A stretch of 49,460 nt of DNA from assembly GCA_030017475.1 (NCBI GenBank), contig JASEIO010000008.1, positions 1 through 49,460 on the forward strand, in the 5' to 3' direction. The notes below the pieces were generated by a model. The model had not been told where the DNA came from. It did no database searches and saw only the letters and a list, made by a program, of their open reading frames with translations. Source of the DNA: a bacterium. Lineage in GTDB: Bacteria > UBA9089 > JASEIO01. Positions 36,197-45,147 of the stretch are shown in pieces; the first letter of the stretch is position 1; the number at the start of each line of letters is the position of its first letter. The position numbers were made by a program, and so were the translations under genes.

Positions 36197-36645
36197 CCCA
36201 GCCTTTTAAAAGAACATTTAGCAAGTAGTTCCTTCTCTCTTTTCCGCATTTTACGAGCACCTTCATCTTCTTCTTTGTGGTCATAACCTAAGAGATGTAA
36301 CACCCCATGTATAAGCAATAAACTCAATTCCTCTCGGAAACTATGTTTATATTCCCTTGCTTGTTTAGCACAAGTCTCTGTGGAAACAATTATCTCTCCT
36401 AATAAAGGATGCGGAGTACAGACTGATAGGACTTGCGAACTATAATCAAAAGCCAACACATCTGTTTCCTCATTTACCCCACGAAACTTGCGGTTTAGGT
36501 CTTTGATAAATTTGTCATCTGATAAAACAACACTCACTTCTCCATCATCCACACCTTCTTCTCTCAATACTTCACTTACTACAAACCTTACATCACGTAA
36601 CCTAACCCTTTTTTTCTGATAATTAGCAATTAAAACCTCAGCCAC
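36193..36645 (-). CDS. ybeY: Endoribonuclease YbeY
   Basis: 150 aa. Zinc-dependent RNase for 16S rRNA 3' maturation and ribosome quality control. The signature HGVLHLLGYDH (about 115-125) carries the three zinc His, and FRGVNEETDVLAFDY is the other conserved block. GTG start at 36645 with AGAGG six bases upstream. The order phoH-ybeY-dgkA is widely conserved and supports the neighbouring calls. Overlaps dgkA by 4 bases. Confidence 0.95.
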   Translation of the reverse strand: MAEVLIANYQKKRVRLRDVRFVVSEVLREEGVDDGEVSVVLSDDKFIKDLNRKFRGVNEETDVLAFDYSSQVLSVCTPHPLLGEIIVSTETCAKQAREYKHSFREELSLLLIHGVLHLLGYDHKEEDEGARKMRKREKELLAKCSFKRLG

Positions 36646-36696
36646 CTTTTTCCTCTCGTGGATGTAAACCCAATGGTAAATGGTAAACCCTGTATC

Positions 36697-37671
36697 CTAT
36701 ACCCTATCTTCTGCCTTCTGTCCTCTGGCTTCAAACTCTTCATATGCCTTAACAATATGTTGAACAAGTGAATGCCTTACCACATCCGTTTGCTCGAAGT
36801 ATATAAATGAAATCCTTGGAATATTTCCCAAGATATGTTGAATCTGAATCAATCCCGAAGTAGTTCCTTCTTTTAGATCTATTTGGGTTATATCTCCGGT
36901 AATTACAGTTTTGGAATCAAATCCAAGACGTGTTAAAAACATCTTCATTTGCTCAGGGGTAGTATTTTGTGCTTCATCTAAGATTATAAATGAATCATTT
37001 AGTGTTCTTCCCCTCATAAAGGCTAAAGGAGCAATTTCTATAATATTGTCCGCAATTAAACGCTGAAACTTTTCTACTCCAATCATATCATAAAGGACAT
37101 CATATAAAGGGAGGAGGTAAGGGTAAACCTTTTCTGTTATTCCCCCTGGTAAAAATCCCAACCTTTCTCCTGCTTCTACTGCTGGCCTGGTTAAAATGAT
37201 CCTGGCGGTTTCCCCCTTATTTAAAGCAGAGATTGCGCAAGCCATAGCTAAATATGTCTTTCCTGTTCCTGCAGGACCAATCCCTATCACAATATCTGAT
37301 TCTTTTATTGCCTGAACATATCTCCTTTGACCAGAAGTTTTTGGTCTAATTAACCTTCCACGTTCAGATACACAAATTGAGGTAGAAAAGGTTTCAACTA
37401 AATTTAGCGCCTTCTTCTGCTTAATTAATCTTAGTCCATACTTTACTTCAGAGGTGGAGATGTTATATCCATCTCTTAAAATAGTTAGTAATTCAGTAAA
37501 TAATTTGTGGATTGATTTGACCGTTTCTTCATCTCCTATAATCAATATTTCGTTTCCTCGAACAATTATTTTTGCAGCAAATTCCTTTCTAATCAATCTT
37601 AAATGTTCATCATTTTCCCCTAACAGGTTGATTATTTCATGTGAATCTTCTAAAACGATCTTCTGTTCCAT
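36697..37671 (-). CDS. phoH: PhoH-family ATPase (YbeZ)
   Basis: 324 aa. An N-terminal KH-like region (about 1-100; VRGNEILIIGDEETV) leads to the PhoH ATPase with Walker A GPAGTGKTYLA (about 131-141), LTRPAVEAGERLGFLPG, the Walker B-like FIILDEAQNTTPEQMKMFLTR and the sensor GDITQIDL. YbeZ partners YbeY in rRNA processing, in line with the next gene. The last ten residues, ARGQKAEDRV, come from a dispersed repeat (36704-36726) and not from family sequence. Confidence 0.95.
   Translation of the reverse strand: MEQKIVLEDSHEIINLLGENDEHLRLIRKEFAAKIIVRGNEILIIGDEETVKSIHKLFTELLTILRDGYNISTSEVKYGLRLIKQKKALNLVETFSTSICVSERGRLIRPKTSGQRRYVQAIKESDIVIGIGPAGTGKTYLAMACAISALNKGETARIILTRPAVEAGERLGFLPGGITEKVYPYLLPLYDVLYDMIGVEKFQRLIADNIIEIAPLAFMRGRTLNDSFIILDEAQNTTPEQMKMFLTRLGFDSKTVITGDITQIDLKEGTTSGLIQIQHILGNIPRISFIYFEQTDVVRHSLVQHIVKAYEEFEARGQKAEDRV
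36704..36726 (-). repeat. 23-base dispersed repeat, copy B, at the phoH 3' end
   Basis: On the reverse strand it starts AGAGGACAGAAGGCAGAAG and is 20/23 identical to copy A at 19751-19773. It lies inside the phoH frame and encodes most of the last residues of PhoH. Low-complexity TTTACCATTTACCATT-type sequence follows it before ybeY. Confidence 0.6.
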
Positions 37672-37688
37672 AGTCTACTGAATGAAAA

Positions 37689-37731
37689 ACCACGGAGAGC
37701 ACAGAAAAAGACATTCCATGTATTCCGTGGT
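37689..37731. repeat. Palindromic repeat between clpC and phoH
   Basis: ACCACGGA (37689-37696) is inverted at TCCGTGGT (37724-37731); the interior (GAGAGCACAGAAAAAG) is of the CACGGAGAGCACAGA style that I know as a widespread intergenic repeat of environmental bacteria. Single copy in this window. Confidence 0.55.
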
Positions 37732-37767
37732 AAGATTTAAGGAAAAAGTATCTCCTTTTTGGCAAAC

Positions 37768-40215
37768 TTAATCTCTAACCTCTTCCTTTTTCCTTTCCCC
37801 TTTCTTTTCAAAGGTTAACTTCTCATCTTTAACATTAACCAAGATTGTCCCTTTTTTAAATCTTCCTTGTAACATCTCCTCTGACAAAGGGTCCTCAATA
37901 TAATTCTGAATAGCTCGCTTTAAGGGACGGGCCCCATATGAGGGATCGAATCCTTTTTCGATTAAGAACCTTTTAGCTCCATCTTCTAGTTCTATCTTGA
38001 TATTTTGATCCGCTAATCTCTCATTTAATCTTTTTATCATCAATTCAACAATATGCAGCATATCTTCTTCAGATAAGGAATGGAACACAATCACTTCATC
38101 AATCCTATTTAGAAATTCTGGGGTAAATACCTTTTTTGTCTCTGCTAATACCTTTTCTTTCATCTTTTCATATGAATGTTTGGCATCCTGAGTTCTAAAT
38201 CCTAAACTTGTTCCTTGAAATATCTCCCTTGCCCCAATATTTGAAGTCATAATTACAACTGAATTCCTAAAATTTACTGTATGCCCTAAATTATCCGTCA
38301 GTCTTCCATCGTCGAATACCTGTAGAAGAATATTAAAAACATCCGGATGAGCCTTTTCAATCTCATCCAGCAAAATCACTGAGTATGGTTTTCTCCTTAC
38401 CTTTTCAGTTAACTCACCCCCCTCTTCATAACCAACATACCCAGGTGGAGCACCAATTAAACGGGATACAGCAAACTTTTCCATAAATTCTGACATATCA
38501 AATCTTATCAACGCATCTTCGTCATCGAACAAAAATTCAGCTAAGGCACGAGCAAGTTCTGTTTTTCCTACCCCTGTTGGACCCAGAAATATAAAGGAAC
38601 CAGTAGGTCTATTTGGATCCTTCAATCCAGTCCTTGAACGTCTGAGAGCTCGAGATACAGCCGAGATTGCCTCATCCTGGCTAACTATCCTTTTGTGTAA
38701 TTCCTCTTCCATTCGGAGTAACTTCGTGGTTTCTTTTTCTACCAATTTAAATACTGGAACTCCAGTCCATTTTGAAAGTACAACAGCGATATCTTCTTCA
38801 TCCACGATTGCTTCCCCTTTTGCCTGTTTCTCTTCCCATTCCTTTTTTATACCTTCCAATTTTTCCTTTAGCCTTCTTCCTTCGTCCCTTAATCTTGCTG
38901 CCTTCTCAAAATCCTGTGAGTTTACAGCAGCCTCCTTCTCTTTGTTAAGCTCTTCCGCTCTTTTCTCTAATTCCTTTAAATCAGGTGGTAATGTAGTCTT
39001 TTGCAGCCTTGTTCGTGAGCCTGCTTCATCAATCAGATCCACTGCCTTATCTGGAAGGAATCTATCTTGGATGTATCTATGTGAGAGTTTTGCTGCCATT
39101 TCCAATGCCTTATCCGTAAATTTTATCCTATGATGGGCTTCATACCGATCTCGTAATGCCTTCAGAATTTCAATGGTTTCCTTAACTGTTGGTTCCGAAA
39201 CCATGACTGATTGAAATCTTCGTTCTAAGGCGGCATCCCGCTCTACATATTTTCTATATTCATCCAGGGTGGTTGCCCCAATACACTGCAATTCTCCTCT
39301 GGATAAAGCAGGCTTTAATATTGAAGCTGCATCAATTGCCCCTTCTGCTGCTCCTGCCCCAACTAAGGTATGCATCTCATCGATAAATAGGATTACATCT
39401 GATGATTGTCTTACCTCATTGATTATCTTTTTCAATCTCTCTTCAAATTCACCCCTGAATTTTGTCCCGGCCACAATGGAAGCTAAATCTAAAGATAGCA
39501 CCCGTTTATTACTTAATACCTCTGGAACCTTTGCATCAGCAATCTTTTGGGCTAACCCTTCTACTATTGCAGTCTTTCCAACCCCGGGGTCACCGATTAA
39601 AACAGGGTTATTTTTTGTCCTTCTGGCTAAGATCTGTATTACCCTTTCAATCTCATCCTGTCTTCCTACCACTGGATCTAACTTTCCCTCTCTAGCCAAA
39701 TCAGTTAAATCCCGGGAAAATGCATCTAATACAGGAGTAGTAGTTTTCTTCTTCTCTGAACGCATAGTTTGAGGGATAACTCCACCGAGCAATTTAATGA
39801 TTTCATCTCGAACTACATCCAACTTTGCCCCGAGACTTACTAAAACTCTTGCTGCAATTGACTCTCCTTCTCTGATTAAGCCTAAAAGTAGATGCTCTGT
39901 ACCTACATAATTATGATTTAATCTTCTTGCCTCTTCAACAGATAATTCTAATACCTTTTTTGCATGGGGGGTAAAAGGTACCCGCCCTAAAGTGAGCATG
40001 GCTGATCCTTTCGGAACCAATTTTTCCACTTCTGTTTTTATGCTGTTCAGATTTATTCCTAATATGTTTAAGACTTCTACTGCTATCCCTTCCCCTTCTT
40101 TAACCAAACCCAATAATATATGTTCGGTCCCTAAGTAATCATGAGATAATCTCTTTGCCTCTTCCTGGGCTAATTGTAAGATACGCTGTGCCCGTTCTGT
40201 AAATCGCTCAAACAT
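37768..40215 (-). CDS. clpC: ATP-dependent Clp protease ATP-binding subunit ClpC
   Basis: 815 aa. Hsp100 unfoldase that feeds substrates to ClpP. Two ClpN repeats (about 1-145; [18 protein letters not shown] and [18 protein letters not shown]), first AAA+ domain with [13 protein letters not shown] (about 200), a middle helical insert with a UVR motif ([19 protein letters not shown], about 425) that marks ClpC rather than ClpB, second AAA+ domain with [11 protein letters not shown] (about 540) and the C-terminal ClpB-D2-small domain ([10 protein letters not shown]). It lies downstream of mcsA and mcsB, which encode its adaptor and the arginine kinase that tags substrates. Ends in a Lys/Glu-rich tail. 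Confidence 0.97.
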   Translation of the reverse strand: MFERFTERAQRILQLAQEEAKRLSHDYLGTEHILLGLVKEGEGIAVEVLNILGINLNSIKTEVEKLVPKGSAMLTLGRVPFTPHAKKVLELSVEEARRLNHNYVGTEHLLLGLIREGESIAARVLVSLGAKLDVVRDEIIKLLGGVIPQTMRSEKKKTTTPVLDAFSRDLTDLAREGKLDPVVGRQDEIERVIQILARRTKNNPVLIGDPGVGKTAIVEGLAQKIADAKVPEVLSNKRVLSLDLASIVAGTKFRGEFEERLKKIINEVRQSSDVILFIDEMHTLVGAGAAEGAIDAASILKPALSRGELQCIGATTLDEYRKYVERDAALERRFQSVMVSEPTVKETIEILKALRDRYEAHHRIKFTDKALEMAAKLSHRYIQDRFLPDKAVDLIDEAGSRTRLQKTTLPPDLKELEKRAEELNKEKEAAVNSQDFEKAARLRDEGRRLKEKLEGIKKEWEEKQAKGEAIVDEEDIAVVLSKWTGVPVFKLVEKETTKLLRMEEELHKRIVSQDEAISAVSRALRRSRTGLKDPNRPTGSFIFLGPTGVGKTELARALAEFLFDDEDALIRFDMSEFMEKFAVSRLIGAPPGYVGYEEGGELTEKVRRKPYSVILLDEIEKAHPDVFNILLQVFDDGRLTDNLGHTVNFRNSVVIMTSNIGAREIFQGTSLGFRTQDAKHSYEKMKEKVLAETKKVFTPEFLNRIDEVIVFHSLSEEDMLHIVELMIKRLNERLADQNIKIELEDGAKRFLIEKGFDPSYGARPLKRAIQNYIEDPLSEEMLQGRFKKGTILVNVKDEKLTFEKKGERKKEEVRD

Positions 40216-40290
40216 AATTAAACACCCCCAAAATCAAGAAGATTTTTTACTTTACTATACATTGAGAGATCGAAACCTTATCTCCATAGT

Positions 40291-41334
40291 TTATTGACTT
40301 AACCTTTGGCGGATTATCTCTGCCCTTTTTTCGTCTCGTGCCTTGGGACCTAAAATCCTTCCAGCAATTTTTTGTACATGGGCTGGTTGAATAATAATCA
40401 ATAGTTCATTCAGAGTGGATAGGGGTATCATTAAATATCCCATATTAACCCCTAATCTAACTTGAGAAAGTAGATTCAATGTCTCTTTTGAAGAGATAAG
40501 CCTTGAATACTTTAAGATCCCGTATGCCCTGAAGATTCTATCTTCTATAGATTTACTTGCTTTCTCAAGCAGGTTCTTCTGAGCGGTCTGTTCATGTGAA
40601 ATAATTTGTCTTGTTACTCGCTCAATGTTATCCGCAATCTCGTCTTCAGTTTGCCCTAAAGTGATTTGATTTGAGATCTGAAAAAGATTTCCAAGTGATT
40701 CAGTACCCTCTCCATGTATTCCCCTAATAGCTAACCCAAGTTGTGATACAGCCTTTAAAACTTTATTAATCTGATTAGTTATGGTTAAAGCAGGTAGGTG
40801 GATATAAACACTTGCTCGCATTCCTGTTCCCACGTTTGTTGGACAGGCAGTCAAATATCCCCAGTTTAAGGAGGTAGCATAATCCAAATTACGGGATAAC
40901 GTATCATCTATTTGTGAAATCACCCTCCAAAGGGATAAGAGCCCGAGACCTGAACCCATAATTTGAAGCCTCAGGTGGTCTTCTTCATTAACCATAACTG
41001 ATATCATCTCTTTATCTCCAATAGCTACCAATCCGTTCTGCCCTTTAGCTGCCTCAATTGAGATCAAGTGTCTCTCCATCAAAAATTGCCTTCCTAAATC
41101 ATTAATATCCCTCAGGTCAATTATATCTGCATTTGCTAAATAGGAACTTTTACTGAAGGCAAAACATGCCATTTTAGCTACCTCATTACAATCCCTTTCA
41201 CTGGCAAATATAGAAAATGGTATTCCTTTGATATTCCTGGCTAATCTAATTCGAGAGGAGATAACAATACCTGCATTCTCCCCAGATCCATTAAGCCACT
41301 CCCCAATTCTGTTGATATACCTATCTATACCCAT
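40291..41334 (-). CDS. mcsB: Protein-arginine kinase McsB
   Basis: 347 aa. ATP:guanido phosphotransferase fold; phosphorylates arginine in proteins, a degradation tag read by ClpC. IVISSRIRLARNIKGIPF opens the catalytic domain; MGSGLGLLSLWRVISQID, NWGYLTACPTNVGTGMRAS (with the conserved Cys) and GIHGEGTE follow. The C-terminal RDEKRA is the RDxxRA motif involved in phospho-arginine sensing in Bacillus-type McsB. The start abuts the mcsA stop (TAA then ATG), so translation is coupled. Confidence 0.95.
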   Translation of the reverse strand: MGIDRYINRIGEWLNGSGENAGIVISSRIRLARNIKGIPFSIFASERDCNEVAKMACFAFSKSSYLANADIIDLRDINDLGRQFLMERHLISIEAAKGQNGLVAIGDKEMISVMVNEEDHLRLQIMGSGLGLLSLWRVISQIDDTLSRNLDYATSLNWGYLTACPTNVGTGMRASVYIHLPALTITNQINKVLKAVSQLGLAIRGIHGEGTESLGNLFQISNQITLGQTEDEIADNIERVTRQIISHEQTAQKNLLEKASKSIEDRIFRAYGILKYSRLISSKETLNLLSQVRLGVNMGYLMIPLSTLNELLIIIQPAHVQKIAGRILGPKARDEKRAEIIRQRLSQ

Positions 41335-41841
41335 TTATTCCCCTTCAGCCTTTTCTAACTCCCTAATCTTATCCCGTAACTTTGCTGCCTTTTCAAACTC
41401 CTCCAGTTTCACAGCTTGTTCTAACTGCATCCTCAAATCTTGAATCTTTTTTTTTCTTTTAACCCCTGAAGGAATCTCCTCTGGTGTTTTTCCTACATGT
41501 TGAATATGCCCATGGATTTTACGTAAGATCTGAGATAACTGACGAGAGAAAACCTGATAGCATTCTGAACAACCTAATCTTCCTCTCTTTTTAAACTCAC
41601 TCCAGGTTATACCACAAGTTTTACATTTCTGTAAGGTTTCTTCTTGAAAGGGTATTCCCTCAACTACCTCAGCTAATCCTGCTAAAAGATTTATAAGGGA
41701 GAGGGGTGATTCCAATCCATAAAGAGTGAGACCTTTTTTTTCTGCACATGTCTCACATAGATGTAATTCTGTCAACTCTCCATTAACAATCTCTTTAAAA
41801 TGAATGGATGCCTCTTTCCTTTTACAATCTTCACAAAGCAT
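41335..41841 (-). CDS. mcsA: McsA, zinc-binding activator of McsB
   Basis: 168 aa. Four CxxC pairs (LCEDCKRKE, LCETCAEKKG, CKTCGITW, CSECYQVF) form the zinc sites, and a C-terminal UVR motif (KLEEFEKAAKLRDKIRELE) mirrors the one in ClpC. McsA activates the McsB kinase. In Bacillus the operon starts with ctsR; here no ctsR precedes mcsA, and the gene is first behind a strong promoter. GAGGGG lies upstream of the ATG. Confidence 0.95.
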   Translation of the reverse strand: MLCEDCKRKEASIHFKEIVNGELTELHLCETCAEKKGLTLYGLESPLSLINLLAGLAEVVEGIPFQEETLQKCKTCGITWSEFKKRGRLGCSECYQVFSRQLSQILRKIHGHIQHVGKTPEEIPSGVKRKKKIQDLRMQLEQAVKLEEFEKAAKLRDKIRELEKAEGE

Positions 41842-41865
41842 TCTATAACCCCTCTTTCATGAGAA

Positions 41866-41894
41866 ATTTTATCAGAAAATTTTAAGATTGTCAA
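41866..41894 (-). promoter_or_regulatory. Sigma-70 promoter of the mcsA-mcsB-clpC operon
   Basis: On the reverse strand TTGACA (41894-41889), a 17-base spacer and TAAAAT (41871-41866). Its -35 forms one arm of the inverted repeat TGTCAAA-N8-TTTGACA (41889-41910); the other arm is the -35 of the divergent promoter. Confidence 0.75.
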
Positions 41895-41910
41895 ATAAAA
41901 ATTTTTGACA
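41889..41910. promoter_or_regulatory. Inverted repeat spanning both divergent -35 boxes, possible operator
   Basis: TGTCAAA (41889-41895) and TTTGACA (41904-41910) are perfect inverted heptamers with 8 AT-rich bases between them. A dimeric regulator bound here would cover both -35 boxes. It is not a CtsR direct heptad repeat and not a CIRCE element. The symmetry may simply follow from two face-to-face TTGACA boxes. Confidence 0.4.
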
Positions 41911-41934
41911 AATGCTATTTTTCTATGATAGTAT
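41905..41934 (+). promoter_or_regulatory. Promoter of the 41942 nucleotidyltransferase gene, leaderless
   Basis: TTGACA (41905-41910), an 18-base spacer and TAGTAT (41929-41934). The ATG at 41942 comes 7 bases after the -10, where transcription should begin, and there is no ribosome site. Confidence 0.55.
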
Positions 41935-41941
41935 TTTTCTC

Positions 41942-42754
41942 ATGCAGGCGATTATCTTGGCCGGAGGAAGAGGAGAAAGGATGGGGGAAATAACCAAGGT
42001 TATACCAAAGTCCCTTCTTCCCTTACCAGGTGGAAGTATCTTAGAATATCAACTTCATCTATTACAGAAACTACCAATTAGTTCTATATATGTTGTTACA
42101 AGACACTTAAGCGAAGAGATAAAAAAGGGTTTTAAGAATTATGAGATCGGATTTATTCATCAAGAAAAGCCTTTAACCGTCCTTTCAGCCATCTTATCCA
42201 GCCAAAGATATGTAAAAGAGAGATTCCTTGTCTTGCACGGAGACAATTACATATCACATGATATTAGTTACCTTACAAAATCGGATGAAGATAATGTCCT
42301 TCTCGGGAATGGATTAGACACCGGGTGTTACATCTTAGATCCTAAGATATTTCACTTAATAAAAGGGATAATTTATAAAAATCAGGAGGCAGGATTACAA
42401 GATCTATTCAAAATAATATTTAAAAAGATAAGGTTTGTGGAGATTAAAGGTTGGAGGAAAAATATAAATACACCACAGGATCTATTGGATGTAAATTTTG
42501 AAATCTTAAGAGATTGGAGCGGAAACTTCCACCTAAACTCAGAAAGTGGTTATTACTCAAAATCTTGCCTTTCTTGGCGACACAAAAATTCAAAGATAAT
42601 AGATTCAAACATAGGTCCATTTGTTACTATCTCGGAAAATGTACAAATAATCTCTTCTCGGGTCTCTTATTCGGTTATCCTTCCAAACTCAAGGATCATA
42701 GAAAAGGAGGTGGAGAATTCCATAGTTATAGGAGATAACCTATTTCAGGTTTAG
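41942..42754 (+). CDS. Sugar-phosphate nucleotidyltransferase with short beta-helix tail
   Basis: 270 aa from the ATG at 41942; an upstream ATG at 41912 lies within the promoter spacer. The N-terminus MQAIILAGGRGERMG with KVIPKSLLPLPG is the nucleotidyltransferase signature of the RmlA/GlmU/GalU group, and VLHGDNYI holds the metal-binding Asp. The C-terminal 60 residues (SKIIDSNIGPFVTISENVQI, SYSVILPNSRIIE) look like a few left-handed beta-helix coils. The sugar cannot be told. Given the shortened GlmU in the same window a cell-wall sugar role is possible, but this is only inference. Confidence 0.8.
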   Translation: MQAIILAGGRGERMGEITKVIPKSLLPLPGGSILEYQLHLLQKLPISSIYVVTRHLSEEIKKGFKNYEIGFIHQEKPLTVLSAILSSQRYVKERFLVLHGDNYISHDISYLTKSDEDNVLLGNGLDTGCYILDPKIFHLIKGIIYKNQEAGLQDLFKIIFKKIRFVEIKGWRKNINTPQDLLDVNFEILRDWSGNFHLNSESGYYSKSCLSWRHKNSKIIDSNIGPFVTISENVQIISSRVSYSVILPNSRIIEKEVENSIVIGDNLFQV

Positions 42755-42761
42755 CCACAAG

Positions 42762-44114
42762 ATGAAGGATTTATTATTTTCCTGGGTTGAGAGAAATAGA
42801 GATTGGACACTTAACGTATTAGAAGAGTACTTGAAGATTCCGAGTGTTTCTGCAACGGGAGAGGGTATTAAAGAGGCGCAGGGGTTTTTACTTAATCTGT
42901 TAAATGGATTGGGGTTCAAAACCCGCTTAATTGAAACTAAAGGTAATTCTCTTGTGTATGCTGAGTTTATTGTAGACGAAACATTCAAAACAATCCTCTT
43001 TTACAACCACTATGATGTCCAACCTGCTGAACCGTTAGATGAATGGATCTCTCCTCCATTTTCTCTTACTGAAAGAGATGGAAAACTTTTTGCTCGGGGG
43101 GCTTCAGATAATAAAGGAAGCCTAATGGCAAGGATTGCTGCTATAAAGGCATTCATTGATGAAAAAGTGCAACCTCCAGTGAATGTAAAGTTTATAATTG
43201 ATGGAGAAGAGGAGATTGGATCACCAAATCTTTCCGAAGCAGTGGAAAACTCCAAGGACCTATTAAAGGCCGATCTATGCATTTGGGAAAATGGATCAAA
43301 GGATGAGGAAGGGAGACCAGAAATGATTTTAGGCTGCAAAGGGATTGTTCATGCAGAACTTAAGGCCGAAGGTGGGAGACAGGATATTCATTCATCGCTT
43401 GGTACTATGATTCCCAATCCTTCGTGGAGACTTGTTTGGGCATTAGCCTCTTTAAAAGATAAGGATGAAAAGATATTGATTGATGGATTTTATGATGAAG
43501 TAATTCCACTGGGAGATGAAGAAAAGGAATATATAAGGCATATTCCATTTGATGCGGAGGAGAAACTCAAATTATATGGCTTGAAGGAATTTATACTTGG
43601 ATTGGCTGATAAAAGGCTTCTATTACATCATCTTTCTTCCCCAGGTTTAAACATCTGTGGATTATCGAGTGGGTATGAAGGACCGGGACATAAGTCGATT
43701 ATTCCAAAGGAGGCCTGGGTAAAGCTCGATTTCAGATTAGTCCCTGATCAGAAACCAGAGGATATACTCCGAAGGCTTAGGGCACATCTTGACAAACACG
43801 GTTTCCATGATATTAAAATAGAGAATGCTGGTGGATATCCACCTGCAAGAACGGATGTCAATCATCTATTTGTACGCCTTGTAGCTGAAGCTACAAAGGA
43901 GGTATATGGAAAAGACCCTATAATCTATCCCTGGATGGCTGCCTCAGGTCCAATGTACCTATTCACTCAGCGTATGCCTTGTGTTTCTGCGGGAGTTGGC
44001 AATCCGGAATCAAACATCCACTCTCCAAATGAATCCATCTACATAGAGGATCTGTTTCAAGGGGTAAGACATATTATACAGATCATGATAAGATTAAGGA
44101 CTACTACGGATTAA
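42762..44114 (+). CDS. M20 family metallopeptidase (dipeptidase-like)
   Basis: 450 aa. ILFYNHYDVQPAEPLDEW holds the first zinc His, LFARGASDNKGSLMARIAA the bridging Asp, and FIIDGEEEIGSPN the catalytic Glu pair; WMAASGPMYLF and ESNIHSPNE complete the M20 pattern, with a dimerisation domain in the middle (about 200-310). The NHYDVQP and RGASDNKG forms match the cytosolic dipeptidase (CNDP-like) subgroup. It begins 7 bases after the nucleotidyltransferase gene and has only a weak ribosome site. Cytoplasmic, no signal peptide. Confidence 0.92.
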   Translation: MKDLLFSWVERNRDWTLNVLEEYLKIPSVSATGEGIKEAQGFLLNLLNGLGFKTRLIETKGNSLVYAEFIVDETFKTILFYNHYDVQPAEPLDEWISPPFSLTERDGKLFARGASDNKGSLMARIAAIKAFIDEKVQPPVNVKFIIDGEEEIGSPNLSEAVENSKDLLKADLCIWENGSKDEEGRPEMILGCKGIVHAELKAEGGRQDIHSSLGTMIPNPSWRLVWALASLKDKDEKILIDGFYDEVIPLGDEEKEYIRHIPFDAEEKLKLYGLKEFILGLADKRLLLHHLSSPGLNICGLSSGYEGPGHKSIIPKEAWVKLDFRLVPDQKPEDILRRLRAHLDKHGFHDIKIENAGGYPPARTDVNHLFVRLVAEATKEVYGKDPIIYPWMAASGPMYLFTQRMPCVSAGVGNPESNIHSPNESIYIEDLFQGVRHIIQIMIRLRTTTD

Positions 44115-44139
44115 TGTTCAAGAGTGAAGAGAGGGTGAT

Positions 44140-45135
44140 ATGCAATATGATGTCTTTGGGATAGGAAATGCCTTAATGGATATATTGATTAAAGTAAATG
44201 ATCAAGAATTGAGGGATTTGGATATAAAAAAGGGGAGGGTGCAGTTAGTTAATGAAGAGGAGGCAAAAGAGATTCAGGGAAAGATAAAGGGTAAAGAGAT
44301 ACAGATGGCACCAGGTGGCTCGTCTGCAAATACCGTTTCTGGAGTTGTTAATCTTGGCGGAAAAGCCGCCTTTTGCGGTAAAGTGGGTATGGATGAATAT
44401 GGGATTGTTTATGAACAGAAAATGGTTAAGGATGGCGTTTCATCCAAGATTGTTAGGGGAGAAGGTATGACTGGAAAGGCATTTACGTTTATAACACCTG
44501 ATTCTGAAAGAACATTTGCTACCTATTTAGGTGCTTCTAAGTATTTAATGAAAGAGGATATATCAGAAAAAGACATTATCCAAAGTAGATTCTTACATCT
44601 AACTGGTTATGTGTTAGAGAATGGATTGCAAGATGTTTCATTACATGCCATGGAGATTGCCAAAAAGAATGGGGTGAAGATCTCATTAGATTTAGCCGAT
44701 ATTTCATTGATTGAGGGAAACTTAGCATTTTTTAAAGAGATCGTTAAGGAATATGCAAATATTGTATTTGTAAATGAACAGGAGGCAGAGGCATTTACTA
44801 AAAAGAAGGCTATAAAGGCACTGGATGAAATCGCTAACATAGTAGATATAGCTGTAGTTAAACTTGGGAAGAAAGGATCATTGATAAAACAAGATGCGAA
44901 GGTTTATGAAATCCCACCAGTTAAAACAAATCCTGTTGATACAACTGGCGCAGGAGATATGTACAATGCAGGCATTTTGTATGGTTTGAGTCAAGGGAAA
45001 GATTTATGTACGAGTGGTAGAATCGGTTCATTCGTAGCTTCAAAGATAGTAGAACAGCTTGGTGCTCGACTGGATTACTCCTTGAAAGATGAAGTCTCTG
45101 AGATAATGAAAAAAGACCTTGGGTATTTCAGTTGA
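44140..45135 (+). CDS. PfkB-family sugar/nucleoside kinase (adenosine kinase-like)
   Basis: 331 aa. Opening YDVFGIGNALMDILIKV, the GGSSANTVSGVVNLGGKAAFCGKVGMDEYG block (PfkB signature 1) and NPVDTTGAGDMYNAGILYGL with the catalytic Asp (signature 2) are intact. VRGEGMTGKAFTFITPDSERTFATYLGAS is the pattern seen in the adenosine kinase/YdjH-type branch. The true substrate is uncertain (adenosine or another nucleoside or sugar). GAGGGTGAT precedes the ATG. It lies in a run with the M20 and MBL genes. Confidence 0.9.
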   Translation: MQYDVFGIGNALMDILIKVNDQELRDLDIKKGRVQLVNEEEAKEIQGKIKGKEIQMAPGGSSANTVSGVVNLGGKAAFCGKVGMDEYGIVYEQKMVKDGVSSKIVRGEGMTGKAFTFITPDSERTFATYLGASKYLMKEDISEKDIIQSRFLHLTGYVLENGLQDVSLHAMEIAKKNGVKISLDLADISLIEGNLAFFKEIVKEYANIVFVNEQEAEAFTKKKAIKALDEIANIVDIAVVKLGKKGSLIKQDAKVYEIPPVKTNPVDTTGAGDMYNAGILYGLSQGKDLCTSGRIGSFVASKIVEQLGARLDYSLKDEVSEIMKKDLGYFS

Positions 45136-45147
45136 AATAGGGTGAAG

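Noticed and set aside
38693-39772. Forward-strand open frames of 146 and 167 codons inside clpC
   Set aside because: They are antisense shadows of a clearly real gene, Ser/Phe-rich with no family resemblance.
41842-41911. CtsR or CIRCE operator before mcsA
   Set aside because: No direct heptad GGTCAAA repeat and no TTAGCACTC inverted repeat; only the TGTCAAA/TTTGACA symmetry is there.
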